From NCBI GenBank assembly GCA_000720375.1, contig JOAA01000004.1:186001-250000 (forward strand): 64,000 bases of DNA. Reading direction: 5' to 3'. Position 1 is the stretch's first letter, and the number at the start of each line of letters is the position of its first letter. Of the stretch, positions 18,498 to 26,435 are shown piece by piece. The notes under the pieces were generated by a model, which saw only the letters and a list, made by a program, of their open reading frames with translations, searched no databases and was not told the DNA's origin. This DNA is from Rhodococcus rhodnii. Its GTDB lineage: Bacteria; Actinomycetota; Actinomycetes; Mycobacteriales; Pseudonocardiaceae. A program made the translations under genes and the position numbers.

Positions 18498-19154
18498 TCA
18501 GACCACCGCCCCGTCACGCATCGACACCTGCCGCGGCAGGCTGGCCGCGATCTCCCGGTCGTGTGTGATCACCAGAACCGTTGTGCCCGAGGCGTTCAAC
18601 TCCTTGAGCAGAGCCATGACTCCCGCGCCCGACGCCGTGTCCAAGTTGCCGGTCGGTTCGTCAGCCAGTACCAACGCCGGTTCGCCGACAACCGCACGAG
18701 CAATCGCCACCCGTTGGCGTTCACCACCGGACAGCTCGTGCGGCTTGTGGTCAAGGCGCATCCCCAAGCCGACCCTGACCAAGGCCTCTTCCGCACGGAT
18801 CCTGCGTTGTGCCAGTGGTACGCCGGTGTAGAGCAGTCCGTCCGCCACATTGTCCACTGCGGACTGCCCTGCGGTGAGGTGGAACTGCTGGAACACGAAC
18901 CCGATCCGGTTCGCTCGCAACGCCGACAGCTGACGGTCCGACAGCCTCGCGACGTCCAGATCCTCGATCCGGACTGTTCCGTCCGACGGGCGGTCGAGTG
19001 TGCCGATCAGGTGCAGCATGGTCGACTTGCCCGACCCGGACGGGCCGACGATCGCGACCAGTTCGCCGTGTTCAATGGCCAGTGAGACGTCGTTCAGCGC
19101 GATCACGCCGCCGGGATAGGACTTCGTGACGCCGTCCAGCTCAACCACGGTCAT
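18498..19154 (-). CDS. LolD/MacB-type ABC transporter ATPase
   Basis: 218 aa. All ATPase motifs are present: Walker [11 protein letters not shown] (about 39-48), Q-loop [11 protein letters not shown] signature [14 protein letters not shown], Walker [13 protein letters not shown] and the switch His in VITHDRE. The RSD-like [16 protein letters not shown] segment is typical of the 225-aa LolD/MacB class. It starts 4 nt inside the adaptor gene (overlap 19151-19154) and abuts the permease gene. This fixes a single operon of lipoprotein, adaptor, ATPase and permease. Confidence 0.9.
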   Translation of the reverse strand: MTVVELDGVTKSYPGGVIALNDVSLAIEHGELVAIVGPSGSGKSTMLHLIGTLDRPSDGTVRIEDLDVARLSDRQLSALRANRIGFVFQQFHLTAGQSAVDNVADGLLYTGVPLAQRRIRAEEALVRVGLGMRLDHKPHELSGGERQRVAIARAVVGEPALVLADEPTGNLDTASGAGVMALLKELNASGTTVLVITHDREIAASLPRQVSMRDGAVV

Positions 19155-20167
19155 GTCGGCATCCCCACGGTCACGCCCTCGTCCACGCCGGTGACCTCAA
19201 CCCGGCCACCGGCGAAGAGGCCAGTTTGGACAGGCATGACCCGGCCGTCCGTCAACTGCACGCCATATCCGCCTTCGGGCAGCGCGAGCAAGGCGGCGAC
19301 CGGCACGGTCAACACTTTCTCCCGCTTCGACGCCGTGAAGATCACGTCGAGGCTTGCCTGATCGAGCCCCTCGAACGCTTTCTCCTCGGCCGCGACCGTG
19401 ACCACGATCTTGGTCGTCGACTGGTTCTCTTGTTCGTCGACCGTTGTCGATGTGTCGACAATCTTGCCGTCGACCGTCTTGCCGTCCGGCAGTTTCACGC
19501 GCACCGGCGCGTCTTTCACCGCCAGGCGCTGGTCGGACAAGTCGAGCTCGACCCGCACGACCCGGCCCTGTGCGGTGTACGTCAGCAACGCGCTCCTGGC
19601 CTCGTCGCCGACCGCGGCCTTGTGGCTGTCGACCCGGATCTGACCGGTCGCGTAGACGATCCGCCCTGGCTCGACGGTTCCGGTCTTGTCCAGGCCGAGA
19701 TCCCGTTGCCACTTCTTGACCGCTGTCGCCGTGGCGGCGGTGTACTCGTCGTCGACCGTGAACCCTTTGTAGCCGAGCGCGGCCAGATTCTCTTCGAACT
19801 GCTTGACGTCAGCGCCGTCCAGCCCGGTCGTGAGCGTCCGATACGCGGGTAAACCCCCGTACAGCAACACAACCGGCGAGTTGTCGACGTGGTAGATCGC
19901 CTTGCCACGATCCACTATGGATCCCTTGGCGGGCAGGCTCGTCACGGTCCCGGACAGCTTGCCGTTGACGGTGACAGCGTCGCCGTAGCCGAGTTCGCCG
20001 GTCTCGGTCTGCGTGTCGACCAGCGTCTGCCGGGTCACCGTGGCCGTGGCAGGCGGCAACGTGCTGCTCGCCGGTTTCGGATCCGGCGAACCACCGAACC
20101 CCAGCCCTGCGGCGATCACGGCACCGAGCGCGAGCACGATGCCAAGGACCAGAAGCGTGCGCTTCAT
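19151..20167 (-). CDS. HlyD-like adaptor with peptidoglycan-binding domain
   Basis: 338 aa. An N-terminal anchor helix ([21 protein letters not shown]) precedes a lipoyl/barrel-sandwich half (about 45-105). A PG_binding_1 domain follows (about 115-160: [33 protein letters not shown]). The rest is beta-barrel sequence with [11 protein letters not shown] and [20 protein letters not shown]. Actinobacterial MacA-like adaptors with an inserted peptidoglycan-binding module are known in such operons. It likely links the ABC permease to the cell wall. Overlaps both neighbours by 4 nt. Confidence 0.82.
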   Translation of the reverse strand: MKRTLLVLGIVLALGAVIAAGLGFGGSPDPKPASSTLPPATATVTRQTLVDTQTETGELGYGDAVTVNGKLSGTVTSLPAKGSIVDRGKAIYHVDNSPVVLLYGGLPAYRTLTTGLDGADVKQFEENLAALGYKGFTVDDEYTAATATAVKKWQRDLGLDKTGTVEPGRIVYATGQIRVDSHKAAVGDEARSALLTYTAQGRVVRVELDLSDQRLAVKDAPVRVKLPDGKTVDGKIVDTSTTVDEQENQSTTKIVVTVAAEEKAFEGLDQASLDVIFTASKREKVLTVPVAALLALPEGGYGVQLTDGRVMPVQTGLFAGGRVEVTGVDEGVTVGMPT

Positions 20168-20658
20168 CCGTCGGCCTTGTCGTGCTTGCGCTCACCCGAT
20201 CCCTTGGGCATGAACTGATGGCACTTCTTCTGCGCCTCTTCGAACTTGGGGTCCTTCGGGTCCATGCCAGGACCGCCCTTGATGGCGATGCCGCCGTTCT
20301 CATCCGGGTCGGGGAAGTCCGGATAGCCGTTGTCGCGCATGCACTGCGCCATCTTGCGGGCGGCCTCGAGCATCTCGGGACTGGCCTTCTGCGGCTCGCC
20401 GCCGTTGGGCATGAACTGCTTGCACGTGGCCTGGGCCGCGTCGAGCTTCTGTTTGTCGATTCCCTCCGGCAGGCTCAAACCCATCCCGCCGCTCTCGTTG
20501 ATCTGGGGGTCCGGGAACTCCGGCACACCGTTGTCCCGCATGCACTGCGAGTACTTGAAGGGCGCGTCGTCGGTTTTGGCCGCCGGCTCGCTAGGCTCCG
20601 CCGTCGCGCACCCGACCAGGCTCACGGCCAGGACAAGGCAGGTCACGATCGTCCGCAT
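20164..20658 (-). CDS. lipoprotein with two tandem CMRDNG repeats
   Basis: 164 aa with a lipobox LVGC (Cys17) after a short hydrophobic signal. The mature part has two similar units of about 60 residues. Each contains CMRDNGxPxFPDP, a glycine-rich stretch and a second Cys before FMP (KQFMPNGG / HQFMPKGSG). The paired cysteines suggest disulphides or a ligand site. It is first in the ABC exporter operon, with an AAGGAGA ribosome site, and faces the response regulator across a 104-bp divergent gap. It is likely a surface sensor or substrate binder for the exporter or kinase. Function unproven. Confidence 0.75.
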   Translation of the reverse strand: MRTIVTCLVLAVSLVGCATAEPSEPAAKTDDAPFKYSQCMRDNGVPEFPDPQINESGGMGLSLPEGIDKQKLDAAQATCKQFMPNGGEPQKASPEMLEAARKMAQCMRDNGYPDFPDPDENGGIAIKGGPGMDPKDPKFEEAQKKCHQFMPKGSGERKHDKADG

Positions 20659-20762
20659 GTCGTCTCCTTTCGTCAGCTGCGAGGAGACCGGATCGCGGAT
20701 TTCCTGGGCGTTGCCGAAAATGTTGACGCTGAGGAAACGTCACCAAGGGTCACTATGGAGGT

Positions 20763-21416
20763 ATGCGGATCCTGGTGGTCGAAGACGAGCCGCTACTCGC
20801 GGACGCCGTGGCCAAGTGGCTGCGTGGCGAGGCACATGCGGTCGACGTCGTGCACGACGGTGGTGCCGCGTTGGAGCGCCTGGGCGTGCACGACTACGAC
20901 ATCGTGGTGCTCGACCGTGACCTCCCGGTTGTGCACGGTGACGATGTGTGCCGGTCGCTCGCGGGCATGTCCGAAGCCCGTGTGCTGATGTTGACCGCGG
21001 CGGCGGAGATCGACGACCGCGTGGCCGGCCTTGCCATGGGTGCGGACGACTACTTGCCGAAACCGTTCGCGTTCCGTGAGTTGTCGGCGCGAGTCGGCGC
21101 GCTGGGACGCAGGTCCCGGCCAGCGGCCCCGCCGATCCTGCAGCGCGGCGACATCCTGCTCGACCCGCACCGGCGTGAGGTCTACCGCAAGGGCCGTTAC
21201 GTTCCGCTGTCGCGCAAGGAATTCGCGGTTCTCACCGAGTTGCTGCGCGCCGACGGCGCAGCGGTCTCGGCCGAGCACTTGCTTGAGAAAGCATGGGATG
21301 AACACACCGACCCGTTCACCAACGCGGTCCGGATGACCATCCTGAAACTGCGCCGCAAACTCGGCGATCCGCCGGTGGTGGTGACCGAACCAGGAGTGGG
21401 GTATCGCATACCGTGA
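20763..21416 (+). CDS. OmpR-family response regulator
   Basis: 217 aa. Receiver domain (about 1-115) with acidic pair EDE at 7-9, phospho-acceptor Asp in VVLDRDLPV near 52 and Lys in LPKPF near 98. The C-terminal OmpR winged helix (about 125-217) has YVPLSRKEFAVLTELLRADG and VRMTILKLRRKLGDP. A TGACG-N9-CGTCA inverted repeat about 30 nt upstream (around 20721-20739) may be its site in the shared divergent promoter with the ABC operon. Coupled to the kinase by a 4-nt overlap. Confidence 0.88.
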   Translation: MRILVVEDEPLLADAVAKWLRGEAHAVDVVHDGGAALERLGVHDYDIVVLDRDLPVVHGDDVCRSLAGMSEARVLMLTAAAEIDDRVAGLAMGADDYLPKPFAFRELSARVGALGRRSRPAAPPILQRGDILLDPHRREVYRKGRYVPLSRKEFAVLTELLRADGAAVSAEHLLEKAWDEHTDPFTNAVRMTILKLRRKLGDPPVVVTEPGVGYRIP

Positions 21417-22537
21417 AACGACTGACTATCCGCGCCCGGCTCACCCTGGTCTACGGCGGACTCTTCCTCGCCGCTGGCATCGTACTGCTCGCTGTCACGT
21501 ACGCCCTTGTCTCCCAACGGCTTCCGCAAGGGACCAAAACCACCACGAGCCGTGGCGAACCACCCCCGCCCGGGATCGGCGGCCGGATAGAAAGCATGAT
21601 GAACGAGGTGCACACCGACACCTTGCGTGAACTACTGGTTCAGGGCGGGATAGCACTCATCTTGGTCAGCGCGGTCGCGGTCGCCCTTGGCTGGCTGGTC
21701 GCCGCACGTATGCTGCAACCACTGCACCACATCACCGAGACCGCGCGGCGAATCGCGCACGCGCCGGCCGCCGACCGTGGCTTGCACGACCGGATCGCCC
21801 TTGACGGGCCACAAGACGAGGTCAAGGAGCTCGCCGACACGTTCGACGTGATGCTGGAGCACCTGGACAAGTCGTTCGACGGACAACGCCGGTTCATCGC
21901 CAACGCCTCCCACGAGCTGCGCACTCCGTTGACGTTGAACCGTGCTCTGCTCGAAGTGGCCGTGCACCGTGAGCCCGCGGTCCGGCACCTCGGGGAGACG
22001 TTGCTGGAGATCAATTCCCGGCACGAGCGGCTGATCGACGGCCTGCTTCTGCTCGCCCGGTCGGAGAGCGAAGTCGGCGACCGATCCTTTGTGGACATGG
22101 CGGACATCGTCGAGCACGTGGCGAGCCAGCACCCGGCCGTGCGGATCTCGGCGGAGGAAGCACCGACGACGGGCAATTCGGTTCTTCTCGAACGAATTGT
22201 GCAGAACCTGGTGGAGAACGGCCTGCGGTACAACGTGCCCGACGGGTGGGTCCACGTGACCAGCGGGACCCGCGACGGTCTAGCCGTGGTGACCGTGAGC
22301 AACACTGGTCCGGTCGTTCCCAGATATGAAATTCCTGGGCTGTTCGAACCTTTCCGCCGTTTGGGCGCCGACCGATTGGCCTCACAGGGCGCAGGGCTTG
22401 GGTTGTCCATTGTGCAGGCCGTTGCCCGTGCGCACGGCGGTCACGTGCATGCCGAGCCACGGGAAGGAGGCGGCTTGATCGTTACTGTGACGCTTCCTTT
22501 GTCACGGGAGTTGAGCCTGGTCGAGTCGGCGCCCTAA
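21413..22537 (+). CDS. sensor histidine kinase (HisKA-type)
   Basis: 374 aa, GTG start overlapping the regulator stop (GTGA). Two membrane helices (about 10-32 and 75-98) flank a very short, Pro-rich extracytoplasmic loop. A HAMP domain follows, then the H-box FIANASHELRTPLTLNR (His near 166), N-box IVQNLVENGLRY, and GLGLSIVQAVARAHGG (G-box). The small sensor loop suggests stimulus detection in the membrane or through the ABC partner, as in BceS- or CseC-like exporter-linked kinases. Confidence 0.87.
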   Translation: MKRLTIRARLTLVYGGLFLAAGIVLLAVTYALVSQRLPQGTKTTTSRGEPPPPGIGGRIESMMNEVHTDTLRELLVQGGIALILVSAVAVALGWLVAARMLQPLHHITETARRIAHAPAADRGLHDRIALDGPQDEVKELADTFDVMLEHLDKSFDGQRRFIANASHELRTPLTLNRALLEVAVHREPAVRHLGETLLEINSRHERLIDGLLLLARSESEVGDRSFVDMADIVEHVASQHPAVRISAEEAPTTGNSVLLERIVQNLVENGLRYNVPDGWVHVTSGTRDGLAVVTVSNTGPVVPRYEIPGLFEPFRRLGADRLASQGAGLGLSIVQAVARAHGGHVHAEPREGGGLIVTVTLPLSRELSLVESAP

Positions 22538-22546
22538 GGTGCTGCG

Positions 22547-22996
22547 GTGGGTTTCTTCGGTACCTATCTGTACGACGGTGACAAGTGGACACCGCATGAC
22601 AATGACGTGCGGCCCGACTTGGCCGGGCCATGGCTGACGGTCGACATCCACGACAGTGATATCGCCACGATCAGCTACAGCCCCGCCGATCCCGGCACCG
22701 GCGTCGCGTACATCGGGGTCACGCCCCGGATCTACTTCGGTGACGAGACCGCCTCGGCGCCGACGGACGTGGCGCGCGAGGCGGAAGGCCTGGCCGCGTG
22801 GCGTGAGGAACTCGGCGCCTCCGCCGTCACCTCCGACGATCTGGTCGACTTCCTCGCCGAAGACGAAGCAGAGGACTGGGATTCGGACGAGGACTCGGAC
22901 GACCTGGCCGACACCGAGGTCTTCGTCGAGGCCAAGGTCGTCGAGTTCCTCACCGCACTCAGCCTTCCTGTACCGGACGACCTGCTCCGGTCCTGA
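22547..22996 (+). CDS. small acidic protein of unknown function
   Basis: 149 aa, GTG start 10 bp after the kinase stop, so probably in the same transcript. No signal peptide or membrane helix. The N-terminal half reads like a small beta domain (FGTYLYDGDKWTPHD, IATISYSPADPGTGVAYIG). The second half is strongly acidic (EDEAEDWDSDEDSDDLADTE). I do not recognise a family. It overlaps the convergent IRED gene by 38 bp. Confidence 0.6.
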   Translation: MGFFGTYLYDGDKWTPHDNDVRPDLAGPWLTVDIHDSDIATISYSPADPGTGVAYIGVTPRIYFGDETASAPTDVAREAEGLAAWREELGASAVTSDDLVDFLAEDEAEDWDSDEDSDDLADTEVFVEAKVVEFLTALSLPVPDDLLRS

Positions 22997-23810
22997 GCAC
23001 TTCGATCACACTCGACAGGCTGTCACCTCCGTGGCCGTCCGCCGAGCGACGGTCAAGCAGCGCCCTGATCGGCGTCAGCGTCTCCGCGTTGACGCCACGG
23101 GACAGGCTGGTGCCGACCAGGCTCCCGAGGACCGCCCGGTTCATGTCCACAGGGGACGCTCCGCCGCGGTAGTCGCCCTTCTCGATCTCGCCGGCGAGTT
23201 CACCGAGGAAACCGAAAAGGCCCTGCAGTGACTGTTGGGCCACTGGGAGGAACTCCGACGGCCGGGTGTTCGCGGTTTCCAGCAGCGCGAGGGCGTGGAA
23301 GAACCCGAAGAAGGTCGCGTACCCCACGCTGAGCAACGCCGAGTCCCACAACGCCGCGACGGCCGGATCCTCGCCGAGGTAGATACTCGTGGCGAGCAGG
23401 TCCAGCATCTCCCGGTTGTCCTCGAAGACGGCCTTCGACCCGCTGTAGAGGAAGTGCGCCTCCGGCGTCGCGACGTTGCTCGGTATCGCCAGCATCGCAC
23501 CGTCCAGGTAGCCGATGCCTCGCTCGGCCGCCCAGTCCGCCGTTTCCTTGGCTTGTTCCGGTGTGCCAGTGGCCAGGTTGATCAATACTTTCGCGGTCCC
23601 GCTGATACTTCGGGCAGTCTGGTGATCGGACACGGCGGCTATCACGACCGGGCTCTTCGCAATGGCTTCCTCAGCGGTCGTCGCATGGTCCGTGCCCTCG
23701 ACTGTCTTGCCAGGACTCCGATTCCAGACTGTCGTCTGGTAACCGGCTTTGACAAGAGCGGCGGCGATCGCCGCGCCCATCTGGCCGAGCCCCAGTACGG
23801 TCACCTTCAT
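22959..23810 (-). CDS. imine reductase-like oxidoreductase (Asp type)
   Basis: 283 aa from the ATG at 23810, which overlaps the stop of the preceding IRED (ATGA). The upstream extension of the frame is non-coding. VTVLGLGQMGAAIAAAL and TTVWNRSPGKT mark the NADPH-binding Rossmann domain. ALWDSALLSVGYATFFGFFHAL forms the interdomain helix with Asp156 at the proton-donor position. The C-terminus ends with the DGHGGDSLSSVIEVL-type helix shared by this family. It is last gene of the four-IRED operon; a role in reducing cyclic imines or enamines is inferred. Confidence 0.83.
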   Translation of the reverse strand: MKVTVLGLGQMGAAIAAALVKAGYQTTVWNRSPGKTVEGTDHATTAEEAIAKSPVVIAAVSDHQTARSISGTAKVLINLATGTPEQAKETADWAAERGIGYLDGAMLAIPSNVATPEAHFLYSGSKAVFEDNREMLDLLATSIYLGEDPAVAALWDSALLSVGYATFFGFFHALALLETANTRPSEFLPVAQQSLQGLFGFLGELAGEIEKGDYRGGASPVDMNRAVLGSLVGTSLSRGVNAETLTPIRALLDRRSADGHGGDSLSSVIEVLRTGAGRPVQEG

Positions 23811-24643
23811 GGCTTGATCACCTCGTACAGGCTGGTCCAGCTGTCGCGCCCGTGTCCCTTCGCGATCGCCCTGTCGTACTGCCATTTCACGGCTTCGGGC
23901 AGCTTCAGGTCCAGACCGGCCTGCCTGCTGGTCTCCAGGATGTGCTCGGCCGTGGCGGCCATCATGGTCACGTTGGCGACGTCACCGGGATGCTCGCCTT
24001 TCACCATGTTCGTTGCGGCACCTTCGGTATAGGTCGCCAGGGCTTGGAAACTCTCGCTCGCGTAGGACGTGAACGCCTCCGGTGACACTCCCGCCGAAGC
24101 GAGCATTGCCGTGGCGTGCATGTACGACGACAACGACGTCATGATGACCGTCAGCTGGGCCTGGTAGTACATCTGTGCCAGGCCGTGCTGTTCACCGACG
24201 TAGTCCACGCGTCCGATCAAGCGCAGCACCGGCTCGTACGCTCGGAGCACGCCCTCCGGACCGGAGTAGTAGACGTAGGAGGCGTCTGTCGCCACGAGAT
24301 CGGCGGGCACCATGATGCCGCCGTCGATGAACGTGGCGCCGTTGTCGGCTGCCCACTTCGCGGCATCTCGTGTCTTGTCAGGCGTGTCCGAGCTGAGGTT
24401 GACGATCACCTTGTCGTTGATCGCCTGACCGTCCAGTATGTCGTACATCGCCTTGTAGTCGGTGAGGCTCAGGATCACGAGCTCGCTGGCGTCGAGGGCG
24501 TCTTTGACAGTGGGTGCTACTACCGCGTCGAGTCCTTCGGCCCGTGACTGGGTTCTGTTCCATACTGTGACTTCGTGGCCCGCCTTGCGGAATCCCCGGA
24601 CCATCGCCTGGCCCATCGGGCCGAGGCCGATGACTGTGATCAC
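23807..24643 (-). CDS. imine reductase-like oxidoreductase (Tyr type)
   Basis: 278 aa. ITVIGLGPMGQAMVRGF and VTVWNRTQSRAEGLD form the cofactor site. The catalytic-helix position holds Tyr160 (AQMYYQAQL) where the neighbours have Asp. In imine reductases Tyr versus Asp at this position separates two families with opposite stereopreference; this is literature knowledge, not tested here. The first 73 residues are almost identical to the next gene, and the rest is much more diverged. Third in the operon, with 4-nt overlaps on both sides. Confidence 0.83.
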   Translation of the reverse strand: MITVIGLGPMGQAMVRGFRKAGHEVTVWNRTQSRAEGLDAVVAPTVKDALDASELVILSLTDYKAMYDILDGQAINDKVIVNLSSDTPDKTRDAAKWAADNGATFIDGGIMVPADLVATDASYVYYSGPEGVLRAYEPVLRLIGRVDYVGEQHGLAQMYYQAQLTVIMTSLSSYMHATAMLASAGVSPEAFTSYASESFQALATYTEGAATNMVKGEHPGDVANVTMMAATAEHILETSRQAGLDLKLPEAVKWQYDRAIAKGHGRDSWTSLYEVIKP

Positions 24644-25476
24644 TTCTTCACCACTTCGTACAGGCTGGTCCAGCTGTCGCGGCCGTGCCCATTCGCGATT
24701 GCCCTGTCGTACAAGGACTTCACCGCATATGGCAACGCCGCGTCCACTCCGGACTCGTTGCTGGCCGTAACGACGTGGTCGGCCGTCGCACCCATCATGA
24801 TCACGTTCGCCGCGTCGCCGGGGTGCTCACCGGCCTGGATGTTGCTCAGCGCCTCTTTCAGGAAGTACGACACCGTGTCGAAGTTCTCCACCGCGAACGG
24901 GAAGAACTCGGCTGCCGGGACGCCCGCTGCCTCGATCAGCGCCGTGGCGTGCAGATAGGACGCCAGTGCGGTCAGGAAGATGTCCAGCTGCGCTTGGTAG
25001 AACAGCTGTCCCAGCCCTGGAGCGGAGCCGACGTACTGCACCTTGCCGATGACGCTCAGTTCCGGCTCGTACTTCCGGACCGCATCCTCCGGTCCACTGT
25101 AGAACACGTATGCGACGTCAGTGGCCACCTGCTCGGCCGGAACCATGATGCCGCCGTCGATGAACGTCGCGCCGAGCTCGTTCGCCCACTTCGCGGCTGC
25201 ACGGGTCTTGTTGGGCGAGTCCGAGCTGAGGTTGACGATCACCTTGTCCTTGAGCGTCTGGCCATCAAGGATGTCGTACATCGCCTTGTAGTCGGTCAGG
25301 CTCAGAATCACCAGCTCGCTGGCGTCCAGCGCGTCTTTGACGGTGGGCGCGACTGTCGCGTCCAGACCTTCGGCACGCGACGCAGTCCGGTTCCACACCG
25401 TGACTTCGTGGCCCGCCTTGCGGAATCCCCGGACCATCGCCTGGCCCATCGGCCCGAGACCAATGACTGTGATCAC
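24640..25476 (-). CDS. imine reductase-like oxidoreductase (Tyr type), tandem duplicate
   Basis: 278 aa. It has the same Rossmann domain as the gene at 23807, with only residues 32 and 41 differing in the first 73. It has Tyr160 (QLFYQAQL) and its own substrate-domain sequence (EAAGVPAAEFFPFAVENFDTV). The last ~23 residues are again nearly identical to its neighbour (YDRAIANGHGRDSWTSLYEV). This pattern of conserved ends and divergent middle indicates a tandem duplication with diversification of the substrate pocket, or gene conversion of the ends. Second in the operon, overlaps of 4 nt both sides. Confidence 0.83.
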   Translation of the reverse strand: MITVIGLGPMGQAMVRGFRKAGHEVTVWNRTASRAEGLDATVAPTVKDALDASELVILSLTDYKAMYDILDGQTLKDKVIVNLSSDSPNKTRAAAKWANELGATFIDGGIMVPAEQVATDVAYVFYSGPEDAVRKYEPELSVIGKVQYVGSAPGLGQLFYQAQLDIFLTALASYLHATALIEAAGVPAAEFFPFAVENFDTVSYFLKEALSNIQAGEHPGDAANVIMMGATADHVVTASNESGVDAALPYAVKSLYDRAIANGHGRDSWTSLYEVVKK

Positions 25477-26351
25477 TTCTTGTTCCCCTTCTTCAACAGT
25501 TCCACCACACCGCCGAGGTCCTCGTGGCCGTGCCCGTCGGCGACCCGTCGCGCCATCAGCGGTCCGAGCGGGGCGAGCAGCTCCGGGCTGATCCCCTGTT
25601 CCTCCGCGGAAAGCGTGAGGTTGATGTAGCCCGCGGACTGCATGGCGATGTTCGAGGTGACGTCGATCGCGTAGTCCTGCTTGTCGATTTGTTCGGCCAT
25701 CCGGTCGACGTAACCGGTCATCGAGCTGACGTACCGCTTCAGCAGCGGCGCGAACGTGGTGGCCGGGATACCGGCCGAGGTGACGAGCGCCAGGGCGTGC
25801 AGGCCGCCGGCAAACATCCCGTACATGCCGCTGAGCAACCCGATGTCGTGCAGCGCCGCGAAACCGGGGTCGGTGCCGACGTAGATGCTCTCCCCGAAGA
25901 CCTCGAGCACCGGCTTGTTCGTGTCGTACGCGCTGCGTGATCCGCTGTAGAACACGAATGCCGCGGACGTCGCGATCATCGGCGGCACGGCCATGATCCC
26001 GCCGTCGAGGTAGTCGACATCGTAGCGGCCCGCGAGGTCACGGGCCTGTCCTTGCGTGCCGTTGGTCAAGTTCACGAGCACCCGTCCGGCCAGCGCGTCG
26101 CTAGCCGTGTCGAGCACTTCGGTCACGGACTTGTAGTCGAGCAGGCAGACGATCACCAGCCTGCTGGCTTCCACCGCCTCGGCCACCGTAGTGGCCTGCG
26201 TCGCACCCTCGGCGACCAGCGGCTTCACCCGTTCCGGTGTGCGGTTCCACACCGTGGTGGGATATCCGGCCTTCAGCAGGGCTCTGATCAGGGCGGATCC
26301 CATGTCACCGGCTCCAAGGACGGTGACCGCGGATTTGCTGAGATCTGGCAT
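25473..26351 (-). CDS. imine reductase-like oxidoreductase (Asp type), first in operon
   Basis: 292 aa from the ATG at 26351. A GTG at 26378 is in frame but would place coding sequence over the repeat region. VTVLGAGDMGSALIRAL and [12 protein letters not shown] form the cofactor site. ALHDIGLLSGMYGMFAGGLHALAL carries Asp169 at the proton-donor position. The end is DGHGHEDLGGVVELLKKG. It is the closest relative in the window of the truncated IRED at 13802 (shared LDYK and LTNGT blocks). It is divergent from the AfsR-type gene at 26436, so that regulator likely controls the four-gene operon. Confidence 0.83.
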   Translation of the reverse strand: MPDLSKSAVTVLGAGDMGSALIRALLKAGYPTTVWNRTPERVKPLVAEGATQATTVAEAVEASRLVIVCLLDYKSVTEVLDTASDALAGRVLVNLTNGTQGQARDLAGRYDVDYLDGGIMAVPPMIATSAAFVFYSGSRSAYDTNKPVLEVFGESIYVGTDPGFAALHDIGLLSGMYGMFAGGLHALALVTSAGIPATTFAPLLKRYVSSMTGYVDRMAEQIDKQDYAIDVTSNIAMQSAGYINLTLSAEEQGISPELLAPLGPLMARRVADGHGHEDLGGVVELLKKGNKK

Positions 26352-26372
26352 GACCCCACTCTGCGCAACCCC

Positions 26373-26429
26373 ACGCACGGATCACTGGGGGTCGACGCAC
26401 GGAAAACTGTCGGTGCCCCGCGATACCTT
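26373..26429. promoter_or_regulatory. 22-bp tandem repeat and leaderless promoter of the third AfsR-type gene
   Basis: ACGCACGGA occurs at 26373-26381 and 26395-26403, 22 bp (two helical turns) apart. Between and after them ACTGGGGGT (26384) and ACTGTCGGT (26406) repeat with the same spacing. The 22-bp units agree at 16 of 22 positions. TACCTT at 26424-26429 is a -10-like box 6 nt before the GTG at 26436. This fits a SARP/AfsR-type binding array between the regulator and the IRED operon. Confidence 0.55.
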
Positions 26430-26435
26430 CGAAGA

